Below, one piece after another: positions 43,414 to 53,039 of a stretch of 64,000 nucleotides of DNA. Both the position numbers and the translations under genes were made by a program. Position 1 is the first letter of the stretch. The number at the start of each line of letters is the position of its first letter. The notes below the pieces were generated by a model. The model was not told the origin of the DNA and did no database searches. It saw nothing but the letters and a program-made list of their open reading frames with translations. Origin of the DNA: Sphingopyxis sp. YF1 (lineage in GTDB: Bacteria; Pseudomonadota; Alphaproteobacteria; Sphingomonadales; Sphingomonadaceae); the NCBI RefSeq assembly GCF_022701295.1, contig NZ_CP033204.1, forward strand, positions 4,058,501 through 4,122,500, in the 5' to 3' direction.

Positions 43414-44781
43414 TCACGACATCAGCCCTGCGGCGAGGGCTGCGATAAGGATCAGGGGCACCGGGATGCGTAGCAGCATCAGCCAGCCTGTCAGCACGTG
43501 GCCGTCGACCGGCCAACCGAGCATCCTCGCCCAGCTTTCGCGGGGCACGAACCATCCGGCGAAGATCGCGGTCAGCAGGCCTCCGAGCGGCATGGCGATT
43601 GCGGAGGTCAGGATGTCCAGCACGCCGAAGAAATTGGCCTCGGCGAACAGCGGCATGCCGGCCAGCGGGCGCCAGTCGGCCGCGAGATTGAACGAGACCA
43701 CCGTGCCGATCCCGATCGCCCACAGCGCGGCCCCCGCGCCGCCGAGCAGCGGTCCGCGGGCAATGCCCCGTGCCTCGCCGATTGCTGCCAGCATCTCGAA
43801 CAGCGCAACGCTCGAGGTGACGGCGGCCATCACCACCAGAATGAAGAACACCGCTGCCAGCCATTTGCCGCCGGGCAGGGTGGCGAAGACAGTCTGCATG
43901 GTCACGAACAGCAGGGTTGGCCCCTCGGTCGGATCGAGGCCCACCGAAAAGACGAAGGGAAAGATCACCAGCCCGGCCAGCAGAGCCACGACGGTCTGGG
44001 CAAACACGATGATCGCGGCTAGTCGCCCGATCCTGTCCTGCGGGCCGAGATAGCCGCCATAGGTCACCAACACTGCGGCGGCCACGCCGACCGAGAAGAA
44101 GGCATGACCCACCGCCTTGATGGCGCTGTCCCAGGTGACGTGGTCGGGGTTGACGGCGAATAGGAACTCGAGGGCCGGGACGAACCCGGGCTGGAAGACC
44201 GCGATGGCGAGCATGCCGAACAGGGTCAACGCCAGCATTGGCATCATCACCGCCATCGCCCGTTCGAGGCCGTTCTGAAGACCAAGCCTGATGATCAGGA
44301 GATTGATCACGATAAAGGCGGTCTGCCACGCCGTCAGCGCCCATGGATCGGCAAGCAGGGCCGCGAAGTCCAGCGTTCCTCCGATGCCGGTCAGCGTGCT
44401 CACCCCGTTCCAGGCGAAGGCGAGCGTCCACCCGCCGATGACGCAATAAAACGATACGACAAGGAAACTCGAGCCAACCCCGAGATAGCCGATCGCGCCC
44501 CACAGCGGCGAGCGGCCCTCGTTGGCGGCGACCTGCCGCCACGCCCGGGCCGGATCGGCCCCGCCCGTGCGTCCGATGGCCAGTTCGGCGATCACTAGCG
44601 GCAGGCCGATGACGAACACCGCGCCGACATAGAGCAGGATGAAGGCTCCGCCGCCGTTCTGCCCTGCCAGATAGGGAAAGCGCCACAAGTTACCGAGGCC
44701 GACAGCGAAGCCGATCACCGCGATGACAAACATCAGCCGCGATGACCAGCGTCGCCCTCCCTTGCTTTGCGCACCGTTCAT
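43414..44781 (-). CDS. neurotransmitter:sodium symporter (NSS/SNF) family amino-acid transporter
   Basis: 455 residues from the ATG at 44781 with a strong GGGAAGTGGGA upstream. The family signature is at the N-terminus: MFVIAVIGFAVGLGNLWRFP and YLAGQNGGGAFILLYVG; about 11-12 membrane segments follow. NSS proteins use sodium to import amino acids or methylated amines. Lying upstream of soxBDAG in the same direction, it probably brings in the N-methyl amino acid that the oxidase uses. Class B site 2 lies 36 bases before its start. Confidence 0.92.
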   Translation of the reverse strand: MNGAQSKGGRRWSSRLMFVIAVIGFAVGLGNLWRFPYLAGQNGGGAFILLYVGAVFVIGLPLVIAELAIGRTGGADPARAWRQVAANEGRSPLWGAIGYLGVGSSFLVVSFYCVIGGWTLAFAWNGVSTLTGIGGTLDFAALLADPWALTAWQTAFIVINLLIIRLGLQNGLERAMAVMMPMLALTLFGMLAIAVFQPGFVPALEFLFAVNPDHVTWDSAIKAVGHAFFSVGVAAAVLVTYGGYLGPQDRIGRLAAIIVFAQTVVALLAGLVIFPFVFSVGLDPTEGPTLLFVTMQTVFATLPGGKWLAAVFFILVVMAAVTSSVALFEMLAAIGEARGIARGPLLGGAGAALWAIGIGTVVSFNLAADWRPLAGMPLFAEANFFGVLDILTSAIAMPLGGLLTAIFAGWFVPRESWARMLGWPVDGHVLTGWLMLLRIPVPLILIAALAAGLMS

Positions 44782-44817
44782 TCCCACTTCCCCCCCCCAA
44801 CGTCGCATTGACCGGAC

Positions 44818-44833
44818 GATACATATCTGTATT
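44818..44833. promoter_or_regulatory. class B palindromic operator, site 2
   Basis: GATACATATCTGTATT in the divergent region between the NSS transporter gene and the SRPBCC-TetR genes; it could act on both sides. Confidence 0.65.
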
Positions 44834-44890
44834 CATGTGTGCAGGCGCTTGAGCAATGTTTTTTTAGCGCCCCCTTGGGGAGACCTGCCG

Positions 44891-45505
44891 ATGACACTAC
44901 GCAAAGTTGTGATGGGGCTTTGCCTCGTTCCTGCAGCGATGCTGGCTACCGCATGGCCTGCACTGGCGGAAGGCAAGGCTGCAGCAGCTCCCGTCGCTCA
45001 CGATATCGAGACCGTTCTCGCCCCTTTCGCCGATCATTATGAAATGCGCGTCGAGAAGTCGGCGGACGTCGTGTGGCAACACCTCAAGCGGCTCTATGTC
45101 GACGGCGAAAGGCTGCGCCAGCAGGGCTTTGCCGTCTCACCGGTCACCGACGATCCCACGGTATGGCTGGGCGCTGTCCGGGGTGTTCGGGAAGGCGACA
45201 CAAGTCGTCCCAAGGTGACAATCATGGTCAGCGGTATCGACGAGGAAGCGCGGTTGCTGACTCTGATGATCGTGCTCGAAAATCCCGTGCCGGCCTATGT
45301 GTTCCATCAGGTGCGCCCCGATGGCGCGGATGCTTCGATTTACCAGACCATCATTCAGACCCGATGGCCTGTGAAGAAACCCGAAGGTGGCGAGCTGACA
45401 CCTGAGTACATCCGTCAGAAAATGCAGGCGGACGTCGCGTTTCATAATCAGGAAGTCGCCGAAATTATGCAGCGCGAAAAGGCGATTATCGAAGCGCTGG
45501 ATTGA
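44891..45505 (+). CDS. exported SRPBCC/START-like protein
   Basis: 204 residues from the ATG at 44891 (GGGGAG upstream), with signal peptide MTLRKVVMGLCLVPAAMLAT ending ALA. The mature part resembles the polyketide cyclase/START-like fold: KSADVVWQHLKRLYVDGERL (typical first helix), a central sheet (DDPTVWLGAVRG) and a long C-terminal helix. The likely role is binding a hydrophobic ligand in the periplasm; no enzyme activity can be inferred. The TetR gene follows after one base, so the two form an operon under class B site 2. Confidence 0.7.
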   Translation: MTLRKVVMGLCLVPAAMLATAWPALAEGKAAAAPVAHDIETVLAPFADHYEMRVEKSADVVWQHLKRLYVDGERLRQQGFAVSPVTDDPTVWLGAVRGVREGDTSRPKVTIMVSGIDEEARLLTLMIVLENPVPAYVFHQVRPDGADASIYQTIIQTRWPVKKPEGGELTPEYIRQKMQADVAFHNQEVAEIMQREKAIIEALD

Positions 45506-45506
45506 C

Positions 45507-46115
45507 ATGGATCGCGGCAGGCCTCACGCCACAGGCATGTCGGCCAAAGCGCATGCGATTAGCAAAAGGGACACTCCAGTCGAAAAGGACTGGATTGCCG
45601 TCGCGCGCGAAATGCTGATCGAGGGCGGGGTTGCCGCAGTCCAGATCAATCCTCTTGCGGTGCGTCTCGGTGTCACGCGCGGCGGCTTCTACTGGCGGTT
45701 CAAGAACCGCCAGGATTTGCTCGATCACCTGCTGCTCGATTGGGAAAGTTCTAACGCCCGTCATTTCCTCGACCGGCTCGCCGAACGCGGGACGCTGGCT
45801 GAACGCATGCAGCGGCTGATCGACCTTTGGATGGAAGAACGGCAGTTCGATCCCCGGCTCGAAGCCGCAATACGGCAATGGGCGCTGATAGATCCAGCGG
45901 TCCACGCACGAGTGCGCAGCGTTGATCTTGGGCGTATCGAGGCGATTACCGACATGTTTCTGAACGACGACTATGAACCCAACGATGCCAAAGCCAGAGC
46001 GCGAGTTACTTATTTCCACCAGATCGGCTACTACACGCTTGAGCTCGGGGAGAGTCCTGAGGAACGCAGGGCGATGCTGCCGCACTACACTCGCGTTCTG
46101 TTCGGCAAAGACTGA
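45507..46115 (+). CDS. TetR-family transcriptional regulator, candidate regulator of the class B regulon
   Basis: 202 residues (an ATG at 45537 is an alternative start). Helix-turn-helix: AREMLIEGGVAAVQINPLAV and RLGVTRGGFYWRFKNRQDLL, typical of the subgroup with GGFYWHF-like recognition helix. The ligand domain is unrelated to the two TetR proteins at 34.7 and 63.1 kb. It lies in the middle of the six class B palindromes and is preceded in its operon by one of them, so it is the best candidate for binding them. Confidence 0.88.
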   Translation: MDRGRPHATGMSAKAHAISKRDTPVEKDWIAVAREMLIEGGVAAVQINPLAVRLGVTRGGFYWRFKNRQDLLDHLLLDWESSNARHFLDRLAERGTLAERMQRLIDLWMEERQFDPRLEAAIRQWALIDPAVHARVRSVDLGRIEAITDMFLNDDYEPNDAKARARVTYFHQIGYYTLELGESPEERRAMLPHYTRVLFGKD

Positions 46116-46150
46116 CGTCTAACCAACTTTAGCACAACACAGCGGTTGCG

Positions 46151-46168
46151 CGATACATATGTGTATCG
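46151..46168. promoter_or_regulatory. class B palindromic operator, site 3
   Basis: CGATACATATGTGTATCG, the best match to the class B consensus, 42 bases before the alpha/beta hydrolase start and 35 bases after the TetR stop. Confidence 0.75.
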
Positions 46169-46210
46169 TAAGCTTGCTCCTTGACGTTCAGATGGAGGGG
46201 TTAAAGCGCA

Positions 46211-47380
46211 ATGCACGGGTTTCTGAGCAATGACTGGGCAGGCCTCGTGCTGGCCGCGGGTATGGCGGTGCTGGCTGGCGTCATCTTCGTTCTGACCCGC
46301 CGCAGGTGGGCCGCTGCCCCCGTGCTGCTATTTGCTGCCGCGATGGCGGTCGGCAGCGGTGTTCACCTTTATCGCGTTGCCGGAATGGAGCGGCTCTACC
46401 CCGCGCCCGGCAGCTTCGTGGAGGTCGACGGGCAGAGGCTGCACGTGCTCGCCGAGGGGGCGCAGGACAGGGGCCCGGTGATCGTGTTGTTCGGGGGCGG
46501 CTATGCCCCCGGGACGGCGATGAAGTTTCTTCACGACGCGCTCAAACCGGAATTCCGCAGTGTGTTGATCGACCGTCCGGGGACGGGCTGGAGCGGGCCT
46601 GCACGATTCCCGGTTTCGACCGCTACTCAGGCGAAGCAGATGTGGGAGGCGCTCGACAAGGTTGGCGTTAAGGGTCCGGTGATGCTGGCGGGACATTCCT
46701 TCGGCGGCCTGCTGGCAGCCAATATGGCGCGGCTGCGTCCGGAGCAGGTGCATGCACTGGTGGTGATGGATGCGACCCCGCCCGACGTGATCCTTTATGG
46801 GCCGCGGCTGGAGGAACTCTCCTCGCTGTCCTCCGATCCGTGGTGGAACGGCTTCTTCTCGCTATTCGCCTTAGACTACCAGACCTTGAAGGGTGAGACT
46901 GAAACCCCGCCCGCCTACGCCCAGCTCGAACGTAAGATCGCGGCGACCATGGGCAAGGCCTATTCCATCCAGAAGACTTATGTGACTCGGCCGCGCACGC
47001 AAATGGCCGCGCATTCGATCTTTCGCGAACTCACCCCCCAAGGAATGGCGGCGGTGGGCTACGAGACCGGCTTTTACGAGGGGGAGTTGGGCAACGTCCC
47101 GCTCTACCTGTTTGCGCCGCAGAACGCGGTCGGCCTGTCGGATGTCTCCACGCTGCGAAATGCCGAGCAGCGCGAGGCGCAGAGGTTGCAGAACTTCTAT
47201 GCCGTCGCCCGCGAGCGCTATCTCGACTACTCGAACAATTCGACCCGGATCGTTGCGCCAGCCGACGCGAGCCATAACTTCCTTTATGAATACCCCGCCG
47301 AGACGGCAGATGTCCTGCGGCAGATCGCGCGTGGCAATTACGCGCCGCCCGCAACAGCATTGCAGGAGCCGGGCAAGTGA
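46211..47380 (+). CDS. alpha/beta hydrolase with N-terminal membrane segments
   Basis: 389 residues; GGAGGGG upstream of the ATG. Two hydrophobic segments near the start (LVLAAGMAVLAGVIFVL and PVLLFAAAMAVGSGVHLY) should anchor it in the inner membrane. The hydrolase domain has GGGYAPG (oxyanion), nucleophile elbow LAGHSFGGLLAANMAR and a late histidine in DASHNFLYEYP. It could be an esterase, amidase or proline iminopeptidase-like peptidase. First gene of a class B-controlled operon with the M3 peptidase and the nitroreductase-like protein; the next gene overlaps by 4 bases. Confidence 0.82.
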   Translation: MHGFLSNDWAGLVLAAGMAVLAGVIFVLTRRRWAAAPVLLFAAAMAVGSGVHLYRVAGMERLYPAPGSFVEVDGQRLHVLAEGAQDRGPVIVLFGGGYAPGTAMKFLHDALKPEFRSVLIDRPGTGWSGPARFPVSTATQAKQMWEALDKVGVKGPVMLAGHSFGGLLAANMARLRPEQVHALVVMDATPPDVILYGPRLEELSSLSSDPWWNGFFSLFALDYQTLKGETETPPAYAQLERKIAATMGKAYSIQKTYVTRPRTQMAAHSIFRELTPQGMAAVGYETGFYEGELGNVPLYLFAPQNAVGLSDVSTLRNAEQREAQRLQNFYAVARERYLDYSNNSTRIVAPADASHNFLYEYPAETADVLRQIARGNYAPPATALQEPGK

Positions 47381-49503
47381 GCATCCGGCTGGCCATCGCG
47401 CTGGCGGCATCGGTGTCGGTCCTCGCGCAGACGCCGGGGGCCGCGGCAGCGGAGCGGCCGGCCACAAGCGCGCTTTCGGACTGGACAGGCGAATGGCGCC
47501 TGCCGCCGTTCGACCGCGCGACGCCTGAAGCGCTCGCGCAGCAGGTTCCCGCAGCGGTCGAAGCCTACCGCCGTGAACTCGCCGCGATTGCTGCCGATCC
47601 CGCTCCGCCGAGCTTTGCGAACACGGTCGCGCCGCTCGACCGGGCCGGCCGCCCATTGCGGCGGTTGATGGCGTTGCTGCGCACTTTCCTTTCGTCCCAT
47701 TCCGACGAGAACTGGCGCGCGGTCGGCACCGGTCTGGTGGCGATGAACGAAGCGGTGCAGGCCGAGGCGCTTTCCGATCCGGCGTTGTTCTTGCGGGTCT
47801 CGGCGGTCTACCGTTCGCTCCCGTCTGGAACCTCCGACCCTGAAGATGCGCGGCTGACCGAGCTGACTTATGCGGCGATGGCGCGTGCAGGGGCAGGCTT
47901 GGGCGCTGTCGAGCGTGCGCGGCTTGCCGAGATCGACGGGAAGCTTGCTAGCCTCCAGCTCCAGCTCAACCAAAACCTCAACCGCGAGGCTGCCGGGCAG
48001 TTCGTGTTCCTCGAAGATGCCGCACGGCTCGATGGCTTACCGCAGGCGCAGATCGCCGCCGCTGCCGATCTCGCGAAAAGCCGGGGGCGCGAAGGCGCTT
48101 TTGCCATCCCCAACCAGCGCCCGCAGGTTTTCTCGGTTCAGACCTTCGTGCGCGATCGGGAAACCCGGCGCGAAGTGTGGCAGCAATGGATGAACCGCGG
48201 CGGCACTGAAGGCGAGTACGACAACCGCCCGATTGCGGCCGAGATCCTCGCCCTGCGCAAGGCCAAGGCCCGGTTGCTCGGCTATCCGCGGTTTGCCGAC
48301 TATGTGCTGGCCTCGCGCATGGTCGCTACGCCCGAGCGCGCTTTGGACATCATCGAGACAAACTGGACCGCGGTCATGGCCGCCGATGCCCGCCGCATGA
48401 CCGAACTGGCCGTGCTTGCGCGCGAGGACGGGATCGGCACCATCGAACCCTGGGATCGCATCCACTATCTCGACCGCTTCACGCGCGAACGCTTCGGCAT
48501 TGATGCGCAGGAGATCGCGGGTTACTTCCCCCTGCCGCGCGTGCGCGACGCGATCTTTGCCGCAGCGGGCGACACCTACGGCTACAGCTTCGAACGACTT
48601 AGCGGCGCGCCGACCGTCAGTCCGGAAATCGAAGTCTATCTCGCGCGCCGCAAGGGCGCACCTGCGGGTATTGTCTACCTCGATATCCGTCCGCGCCCGC
48701 AGAAGCCTCAAGGATCGTGGGCGGCGCAGTATCGCCCTGCGGGAGATCTCGCTCCCGGCGAACTGCCGGTGATCGTGCTTAATTCGAGCCCGCCGCAAGC
48801 CGCCGTGGGCGAGGAAATCCTCCTCCCCTTCGAATATGCCAACGTGTTGTTCCACGAATTCGGCCATGTGCTGCACATGCTGGCGAGCACCGCGAGCTAT
48901 AACGGAACTGCATCGCTTACCGTGCCCTGGGATTTCGTCGAAGTACCTTCGCTACTCAACGAGCGTTGGCTTCTGACTGACCGCACGCTCGACCGTCTGC
49001 CGCATCATCACACCGGAAAGATGATGCCCGCAGACCTGCGCGAACGGCTGCGCGCGGCTCGGCAGTATGAAAGGGTGTTCAGCGTCAATCCCGAATACAT
49101 GGCGATGGCGCTGGTCGACCAGAAGCTGCACCAGGCCGACGGGCCGATACCCGATGTCAATGCTTTCGAGGCCGCGGTGCTGGCCGAGCGGGGCTTTCCC
49201 GCCTCTGCTGATCCGATCATGCAGGCATCGGCCGCCTATCACACCTGGTCGCGCGAATATGCGGCGAATGTCTACACCTACCTGTGGTCCGACATTCTCG
49301 CGGCCGATCTTGCCGAGGTGTTCCTGCGCGCTCCGGGCGGCCTGCATGACCGGAAGGAGGGAGAGCGATACTTCGACTTGGTTCTCGCCCGGGCCAATTG
49401 CGTGCCGGTCGAACAGGCCTATCGCGAATTCCATGGCCGTGCGCCGGACGAGGCTGCGCTGATCCGCCGGTTCGCTCTGGACGGGGAGGGCGAGGCGAAG
49501 TGA
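47377..49503 (+). CDS. M3-family zinc oligopeptidase (oligopeptidase A / Dcp-like), exported
   Basis: 708 residues from a GTG that overlaps the upstream stop (GTGA). Signal peptide MSIRLAIALAASVSVLAQTP followed by GAAAAERP. Zinc motif HEFGH in ANVLFHEFGHVLHMLAST with the downstream glutamate in WDFVEVPSLLNE, and the C-terminal SREYAANVYTYLWSDILAAD block of M3 enzymes. It cleaves oligopeptides, here probably in the periplasm. A degenerate copy of its last 35 codons survives at 55546-55653. Confidence 0.92.
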   Translation: MSIRLAIALAASVSVLAQTPGAAAAERPATSALSDWTGEWRLPPFDRATPEALAQQVPAAVEAYRRELAAIAADPAPPSFANTVAPLDRAGRPLRRLMALLRTFLSSHSDENWRAVGTGLVAMNEAVQAEALSDPALFLRVSAVYRSLPSGTSDPEDARLTELTYAAMARAGAGLGAVERARLAEIDGKLASLQLQLNQNLNREAAGQFVFLEDAARLDGLPQAQIAAAADLAKSRGREGAFAIPNQRPQVFSVQTFVRDRETRREVWQQWMNRGGTEGEYDNRPIAAEILALRKAKARLLGYPRFADYVLASRMVATPERALDIIETNWTAVMAADARRMTELAVLAREDGIGTIEPWDRIHYLDRFTRERFGIDAQEIAGYFPLPRVRDAIFAAAGDTYGYSFERLSGAPTVSPEIEVYLARRKGAPAGIVYLDIRPRPQKPQGSWAAQYRPAGDLAPGELPVIVLNSSPPQAAVGEEILLPFEYANVLFHEFGHVLHMLASTASYNGTASLTVPWDFVEVPSLLNERWLLTDRTLDRLPHHHTGKMMPADLRERLRAARQYERVFSVNPEYMAMALVDQKLHQADGPIPDVNAFEAAVLAERGFPASADPIMQASAAYHTWSREYAANVYTYLWSDILAADLAEVFLRAPGGLHDRKEGERYFDLVLARANCVPVEQAYREFHGRAPDEAALIRRFALDGEGEAK

Positions 49504-49565
49504 GAGCCTGCGCGCCTCGCCTCGCCTCGTGACGGTCGGCATGGCAGATCTTTGGAGAACGAAAA

Positions 49566-50240
49566 ATGCAGGAACATGACGCGGTCCCACTGATGGACCA
49601 TGTCGAACTGCCGCCTGCCCGCATGCTTGGCGAAGCGCAGGAATTCCTCTCGCGGATGAAGAAGCGCCATACCGTGCGCGAATTCTCCGATCGTCCGGTC
49701 GAGCGCGCCGTAATTGAGGCGGCGATCGCCGCTGCCGGCCTCGCACCCAGCGGCGCGAACCACCAACCCTGGCACTTCTGCGCGATCGGCACGCCCGAGG
49801 CCAAGGCGACCTTGCGTGAGCTGGCCGAGAAGGAAGAACGCGAGTTCTATGCCGGCAAGGCCGGAGAGGCATGGCTCGACGCGCTCGCCCCGCTCGGCAC
49901 CGATGCGCACAAACCCTATCTCGAACACGCCCCGTGGATCATCGCCGTCTTCGGTCAGCGGAAGGGCGGCATCCGCGAGGACGGCGAGCAGCAGAACTAC
50001 TACGTCCCCGAATCCGTCGGGATCGCGATGGGCTTTTTGATCGCCGCACTGCACCATGCCGGGCTCTGCATGCTGACCCACACGCCCAAGCCCATGACCT
50101 TCCTCAACGATCTGTGCGGCCGGCCCAAGAGCGAGAAGCCCTATCTCCTGCTGGTGGTTGGCTATTCTGCGAAGGATGCCACCGTGCCGGTTCATGCCCT
50201 GAAGAAGAAGCCGCTGGATCAGATCGCCTCGTTCATCTGA
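49566..50240 (+). CDS. nitroreductase-family flavoprotein, iodotyrosine-deiodinase-like subgroup
   Basis: 224 residues, GGAGAAC upstream. FMN-binding RRHTVREFSD-like start (KKRHTVREFSDRPVERAVIE), APSGANHQPWHFCAI, and the C-terminal VGYSAKDATVPVHALKKK. The insert with KEEREFYAGKAGEAWLDAL and LGTDAHKPYLEHAPWIIAVF is the active-site lid of the iodotyrosine deiodinase group, which removes halogen from halotyrosines by reduction. Other members only reduce flavins or nitro groups, so halotyrosine use is a hypothesis. Third gene of the class B operon. Confidence 0.82.
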   Translation: MQEHDAVPLMDHVELPPARMLGEAQEFLSRMKKRHTVREFSDRPVERAVIEAAIAAAGLAPSGANHQPWHFCAIGTPEAKATLRELAEKEEREFYAGKAGEAWLDALAPLGTDAHKPYLEHAPWIIAVFGQRKGGIREDGEQQNYYVPESVGIAMGFLIAALHHAGLCMLTHTPKPMTFLNDLCGRPKSEKPYLLLVVGYSAKDATVPVHALKKKPLDQIASFI

Positions 50241-50252
50241 GCCATGGGCGCG

Positions 50253-52094
50253 TCATTCAGGATCTGCGGCCGACATGTCTCCGCCCGCTTCTCGCCACCG
50301 CTTAAGGTGCGCATCGAGCAATGACATCGGCACGGCTCCTGGACTCAGCACCGCCGCATGGAACGCTGGCCAGCTGAACTTCTCGCCCAGTGCCGCGCGC
50401 GCCTCGGCGCGCATCCGCAACAGTTCGCGCTGGCCCATCGCATAGGATAGGGCCTGTCCGGGAATGTCGGTGGAATAGCGCAGTAGCTCGCTCTCGATCT
50501 CGGCCTCGGACGCAAAGGTGTTGTCCTGCATGAATCGCCGAGCTTCCTCATGCGTCCAGCCCTTCGCGTTGAGACCGGTGTCGACCACGAGGCGATTGGC
50601 GAGGAACATCTGGGAATAGAGCCGCCCGAAGCGCTCGTAAGGGGTCGCATACATGCCCATCTCGTCCGCCAGATCGGCGGCATATTCCGCCCAGCCTTCG
50701 ACATAGGCGTTGAGATATAAGAAGCCGTTGGCGCGCCGCAGGAGGGGTAGAGCCTTGTTTTCCTGTTGCAGGGCGATTTGGAAATGGTGGCCCGGCAAGA
50801 GCTCGTGATAGATGAGCGCTGCGGCATTGGCATAGGACGTCGTCCCGGGCGAGGCACCGTTGTAGACATACGCGCCGACCGGCTGCTCGGGCGTTGGCGA
50901 TCGATAAAAGCCGAAGGTCATACCTTCCTCGATATGGGGTGGGGCGCGTTCGATGCCGTAGGGCGCCTTGGGCAGCAACGAGAAATAGCGCGGGAGAATC
51001 GGTTCGATCCTTTCCATCCCGCGCCGGAAATGGGCTTCGACGTCCTGCGGCGTGGCGGCCGAGAATCGCGGATCGGCATTGACCATGGCGGCAAAAGCGC
51101 GGTCACTGCCGGTGAAGCCGACGCTCTTCTTTATCGCGGCTAATTCGGCCCGCGCATCGACCAGGATTTCAACACCGATCACATGGATTTCGTCCGGAGC
51201 GAGGCCGGTCCCCGTGTGCAGGCCTGCGAGACGAGCATAGTGATCAGCGCCGCCTTCCTGCCACATTAGCCCCGGACGTTGCGGGGCAGCGGCGACATAG
51301 GCGTCATCTAACATCTCTGCCAGCGCTGAGAAGGCAGGGGCCAGCTCACCTTCGATCAGCGCGGTCACCTCGGCGCGGAAGGACGCTGCTTCTTCGGAGC
51401 TCGCAGACACGAGACGTTCGGGCGCGGGCACGAAGGCTGCCGACGCTTGCGCGAGGTTGGCGGCAGTCCGGCGGGCTCCGGGTATTGCCGGAACTGCGAT
51501 ACGGATTCCGCGCTCCGCTTGCAGGGCTAGTTTATCTCGTTGTGAGCGGACGTGCGCCGCGTAGGCCTTTAGCGCAGCGAGATAGTAGGCTCGCTGCTCC
51601 GCCGTCTCTAGCGGCGTGCTGATCGCGGATTGCCGAATGGTGTTATGCCGCCATCCACCCGCATAGGGTGTTATGGGAAAGGCATATAGCCAGAAGCGCG
51701 GATAGTCCTCAATCCCATGGGTCAGGGCGATGAGGTAGTCGCGAGTCAAGCGATCCTGCTCGTCGAGACCACCGGCCGGAATGGCTTCGAGCTTGGCGCG
51801 AACGCCTGCTCCCTTGACCGCGACCGCCTCCCACTGCTCTAGCGTGTCGGGTGGCAAAATCGGGATGGGATCGCCGAGCAATCCGCGCAGGGATAGATCG
51901 AAGGGGCGCAGCGTTGCGACCAGCTCGTCATGCACCGCAGCAAGCTGCGCTTGCGGGGCAGGGGTGGGGTTGATCATCGCTTCGGTCGCAAACGAATTGG
52001 ATTGAGCTGCTGTTGAGGCCGCGCCGAGGGCCGCCGATAGACCGCTGGCAAACCAAACGAGGTGCCGGAACGCATATTTGAAAGTTCGTGTCAT
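50253..52094 (-). CDS. DUF885 family exported metallo-hydrolase, second copy
   Basis: 613 residues with N-terminal export signal ending in GAASTAAQSN. Zinc motif in IYHELLPGHHFQIALQQE, then VEGWAEYAADLADEMGMY and TDIPGQALSYAMGQRELLRM. Paralogue of the protein at 36714-38507 (same domain order, moderate similarity). It lies 4 bases downstream of the PhyH gene, forming an operon from class B site 4. Confidence 0.86.
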   Translation of the reverse strand: MTRTFKYAFRHLVWFASGLSAALGAASTAAQSNSFATEAMINPTPAPQAQLAAVHDELVATLRPFDLSLRGLLGDPIPILPPDTLEQWEAVAVKGAGVRAKLEAIPAGGLDEQDRLTRDYLIALTHGIEDYPRFWLYAFPITPYAGGWRHNTIRQSAISTPLETAEQRAYYLAALKAYAAHVRSQRDKLALQAERGIRIAVPAIPGARRTAANLAQASAAFVPAPERLVSASSEEAASFRAEVTALIEGELAPAFSALAEMLDDAYVAAAPQRPGLMWQEGGADHYARLAGLHTGTGLAPDEIHVIGVEILVDARAELAAIKKSVGFTGSDRAFAAMVNADPRFSAATPQDVEAHFRRGMERIEPILPRYFSLLPKAPYGIERAPPHIEEGMTFGFYRSPTPEQPVGAYVYNGASPGTTSYANAAALIYHELLPGHHFQIALQQENKALPLLRRANGFLYLNAYVEGWAEYAADLADEMGMYATPYERFGRLYSQMFLANRLVVDTGLNAKGWTHEEARRFMQDNTFASEAEIESELLRYSTDIPGQALSYAMGQRELLRMRAEARAALGEKFSWPAFHAAVLSPGAVPMSLLDAHLKRWREAGGDMSAADPE

Positions 52095-52098
52095 AGCG

Positions 52099-52890
52099 TC
52101 AGTTTCCTCGATGGATCAGTGGATAATCCGGCCCGACATAGGGCTTGCCGTGTTCGAGGTCGGTAACGTCGGCAGGGAACGCCCGTTCGCCCGGTTTCTC
52201 AGCGAAGATAGCATCGTCGCCCAGCCACCGCGTCGACCATGCGCGCCGCCGAGCCGCTTCGCCTGCCGGCGGTGCGCCGTGCACAATCGCTCCTTGGAAT
52301 ATCAGGGCATCGCCCGGAGCCATGTCGAACGCCGCGATATCATAGTCTGTGCGAGCTTCCTCGATATCGGGCAGGGCAGCAAGGCCGGTGCCCTCATATG
52401 GCGAGGCGTCTATGAAGTGCTGGGGGTTATGTTCATCCCAGACGTGCGAGCCGCGGACAAATTCCAGCGCGGCGGTACTAGGGATGGAATCGAGCGCAAG
52501 CCAGATGGAACAGACCTGTCGGCCCGAGACCTTCCAATAGGGGATGTCCTGGTGCCACGGGGTGCGACGGGTCGATCCCGGCTCTTTAACTAGCAGCTGG
52601 TCGCAGAAAAACCGGGCGGTTGAAGAAACCATAGCCCGTGCGGCAAGACTGGCAAGGCTGCCTTCGAAGATCGCCTCGCGGAATGGGCTGAGCCGCTTCC
52701 ACACCTGTAACTCACCATAGGAAAGTGGCGCTACCCGCGAGCCTTCATAGATTTCCGAGTCATCCGGTGCGCTCGCAACGGCCGCGTTGGTCGCTTTAGC
52801 CAGACGTTCGATCCAGTCCGTTGAAAGCACCTGCGGCACATAGACCACGCCATACGCCCGGTAGTCGGTAATTCCGGTCTGGCTGATCAT
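52099..52890 (-). CDS. phytanoyl-CoA dioxygenase (PhyH)-family Fe(II)/2-oxoglutarate oxygenase
   Basis: 263 residues from the ATG at 52890 (GAGGGAGA upstream). The iron triad can be placed: HxD in STRRTPWHQDIPYWKVSG and the distal histidine in FQGAIVHGAPPAG, with a 2-oxoglutarate-binding arginine in RRRAWSTRWLGDD. Members hydroxylate alpha carbons or demethylate; bacterial homologues act on many natural products. Class B site 4 is directly upstream, so it belongs to the middle module. N- or O-demethylation of a methylated substrate would fit with the sarcosine oxidase, but the substrate is unknown. Confidence 0.88.
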   Translation of the reverse strand: MISQTGITDYRAYGVVYVPQVLSTDWIERLAKATNAAVASAPDDSEIYEGSRVAPLSYGELQVWKRLSPFREAIFEGSLASLAARAMVSSTARFFCDQLLVKEPGSTRRTPWHQDIPYWKVSGRQVCSIWLALDSIPSTAALEFVRGSHVWDEHNPQHFIDASPYEGTGLAALPDIEEARTDYDIAAFDMAPGDALIFQGAIVHGAPPAGEAARRRAWSTRWLGDDAIFAEKPGERAFPADVTDLEHGKPYVGPDYPLIHRGN

Positions 52891-52914
52891 GGCGTCTCCC
52901 TCTCGGAGTTGAAC

Positions 52915-52930
52915 GATACACATATGTATC
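52915..52930. promoter_or_regulatory. class B palindromic operator, site 4
   Basis: GATACACATATGTATC, 24 bases upstream of the PhyH start. Confidence 0.7.
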
Positions 52931-53039
52931 TAAGCGATCAATAAGCTGCACGGCGGTTTCGTTGCTCGGCGCGGGAGAGATCGACGGGATAAATGATAAA
53001 TGGCGAGAACTTGGTGCGTGATATGCTGGTGTGGGATAA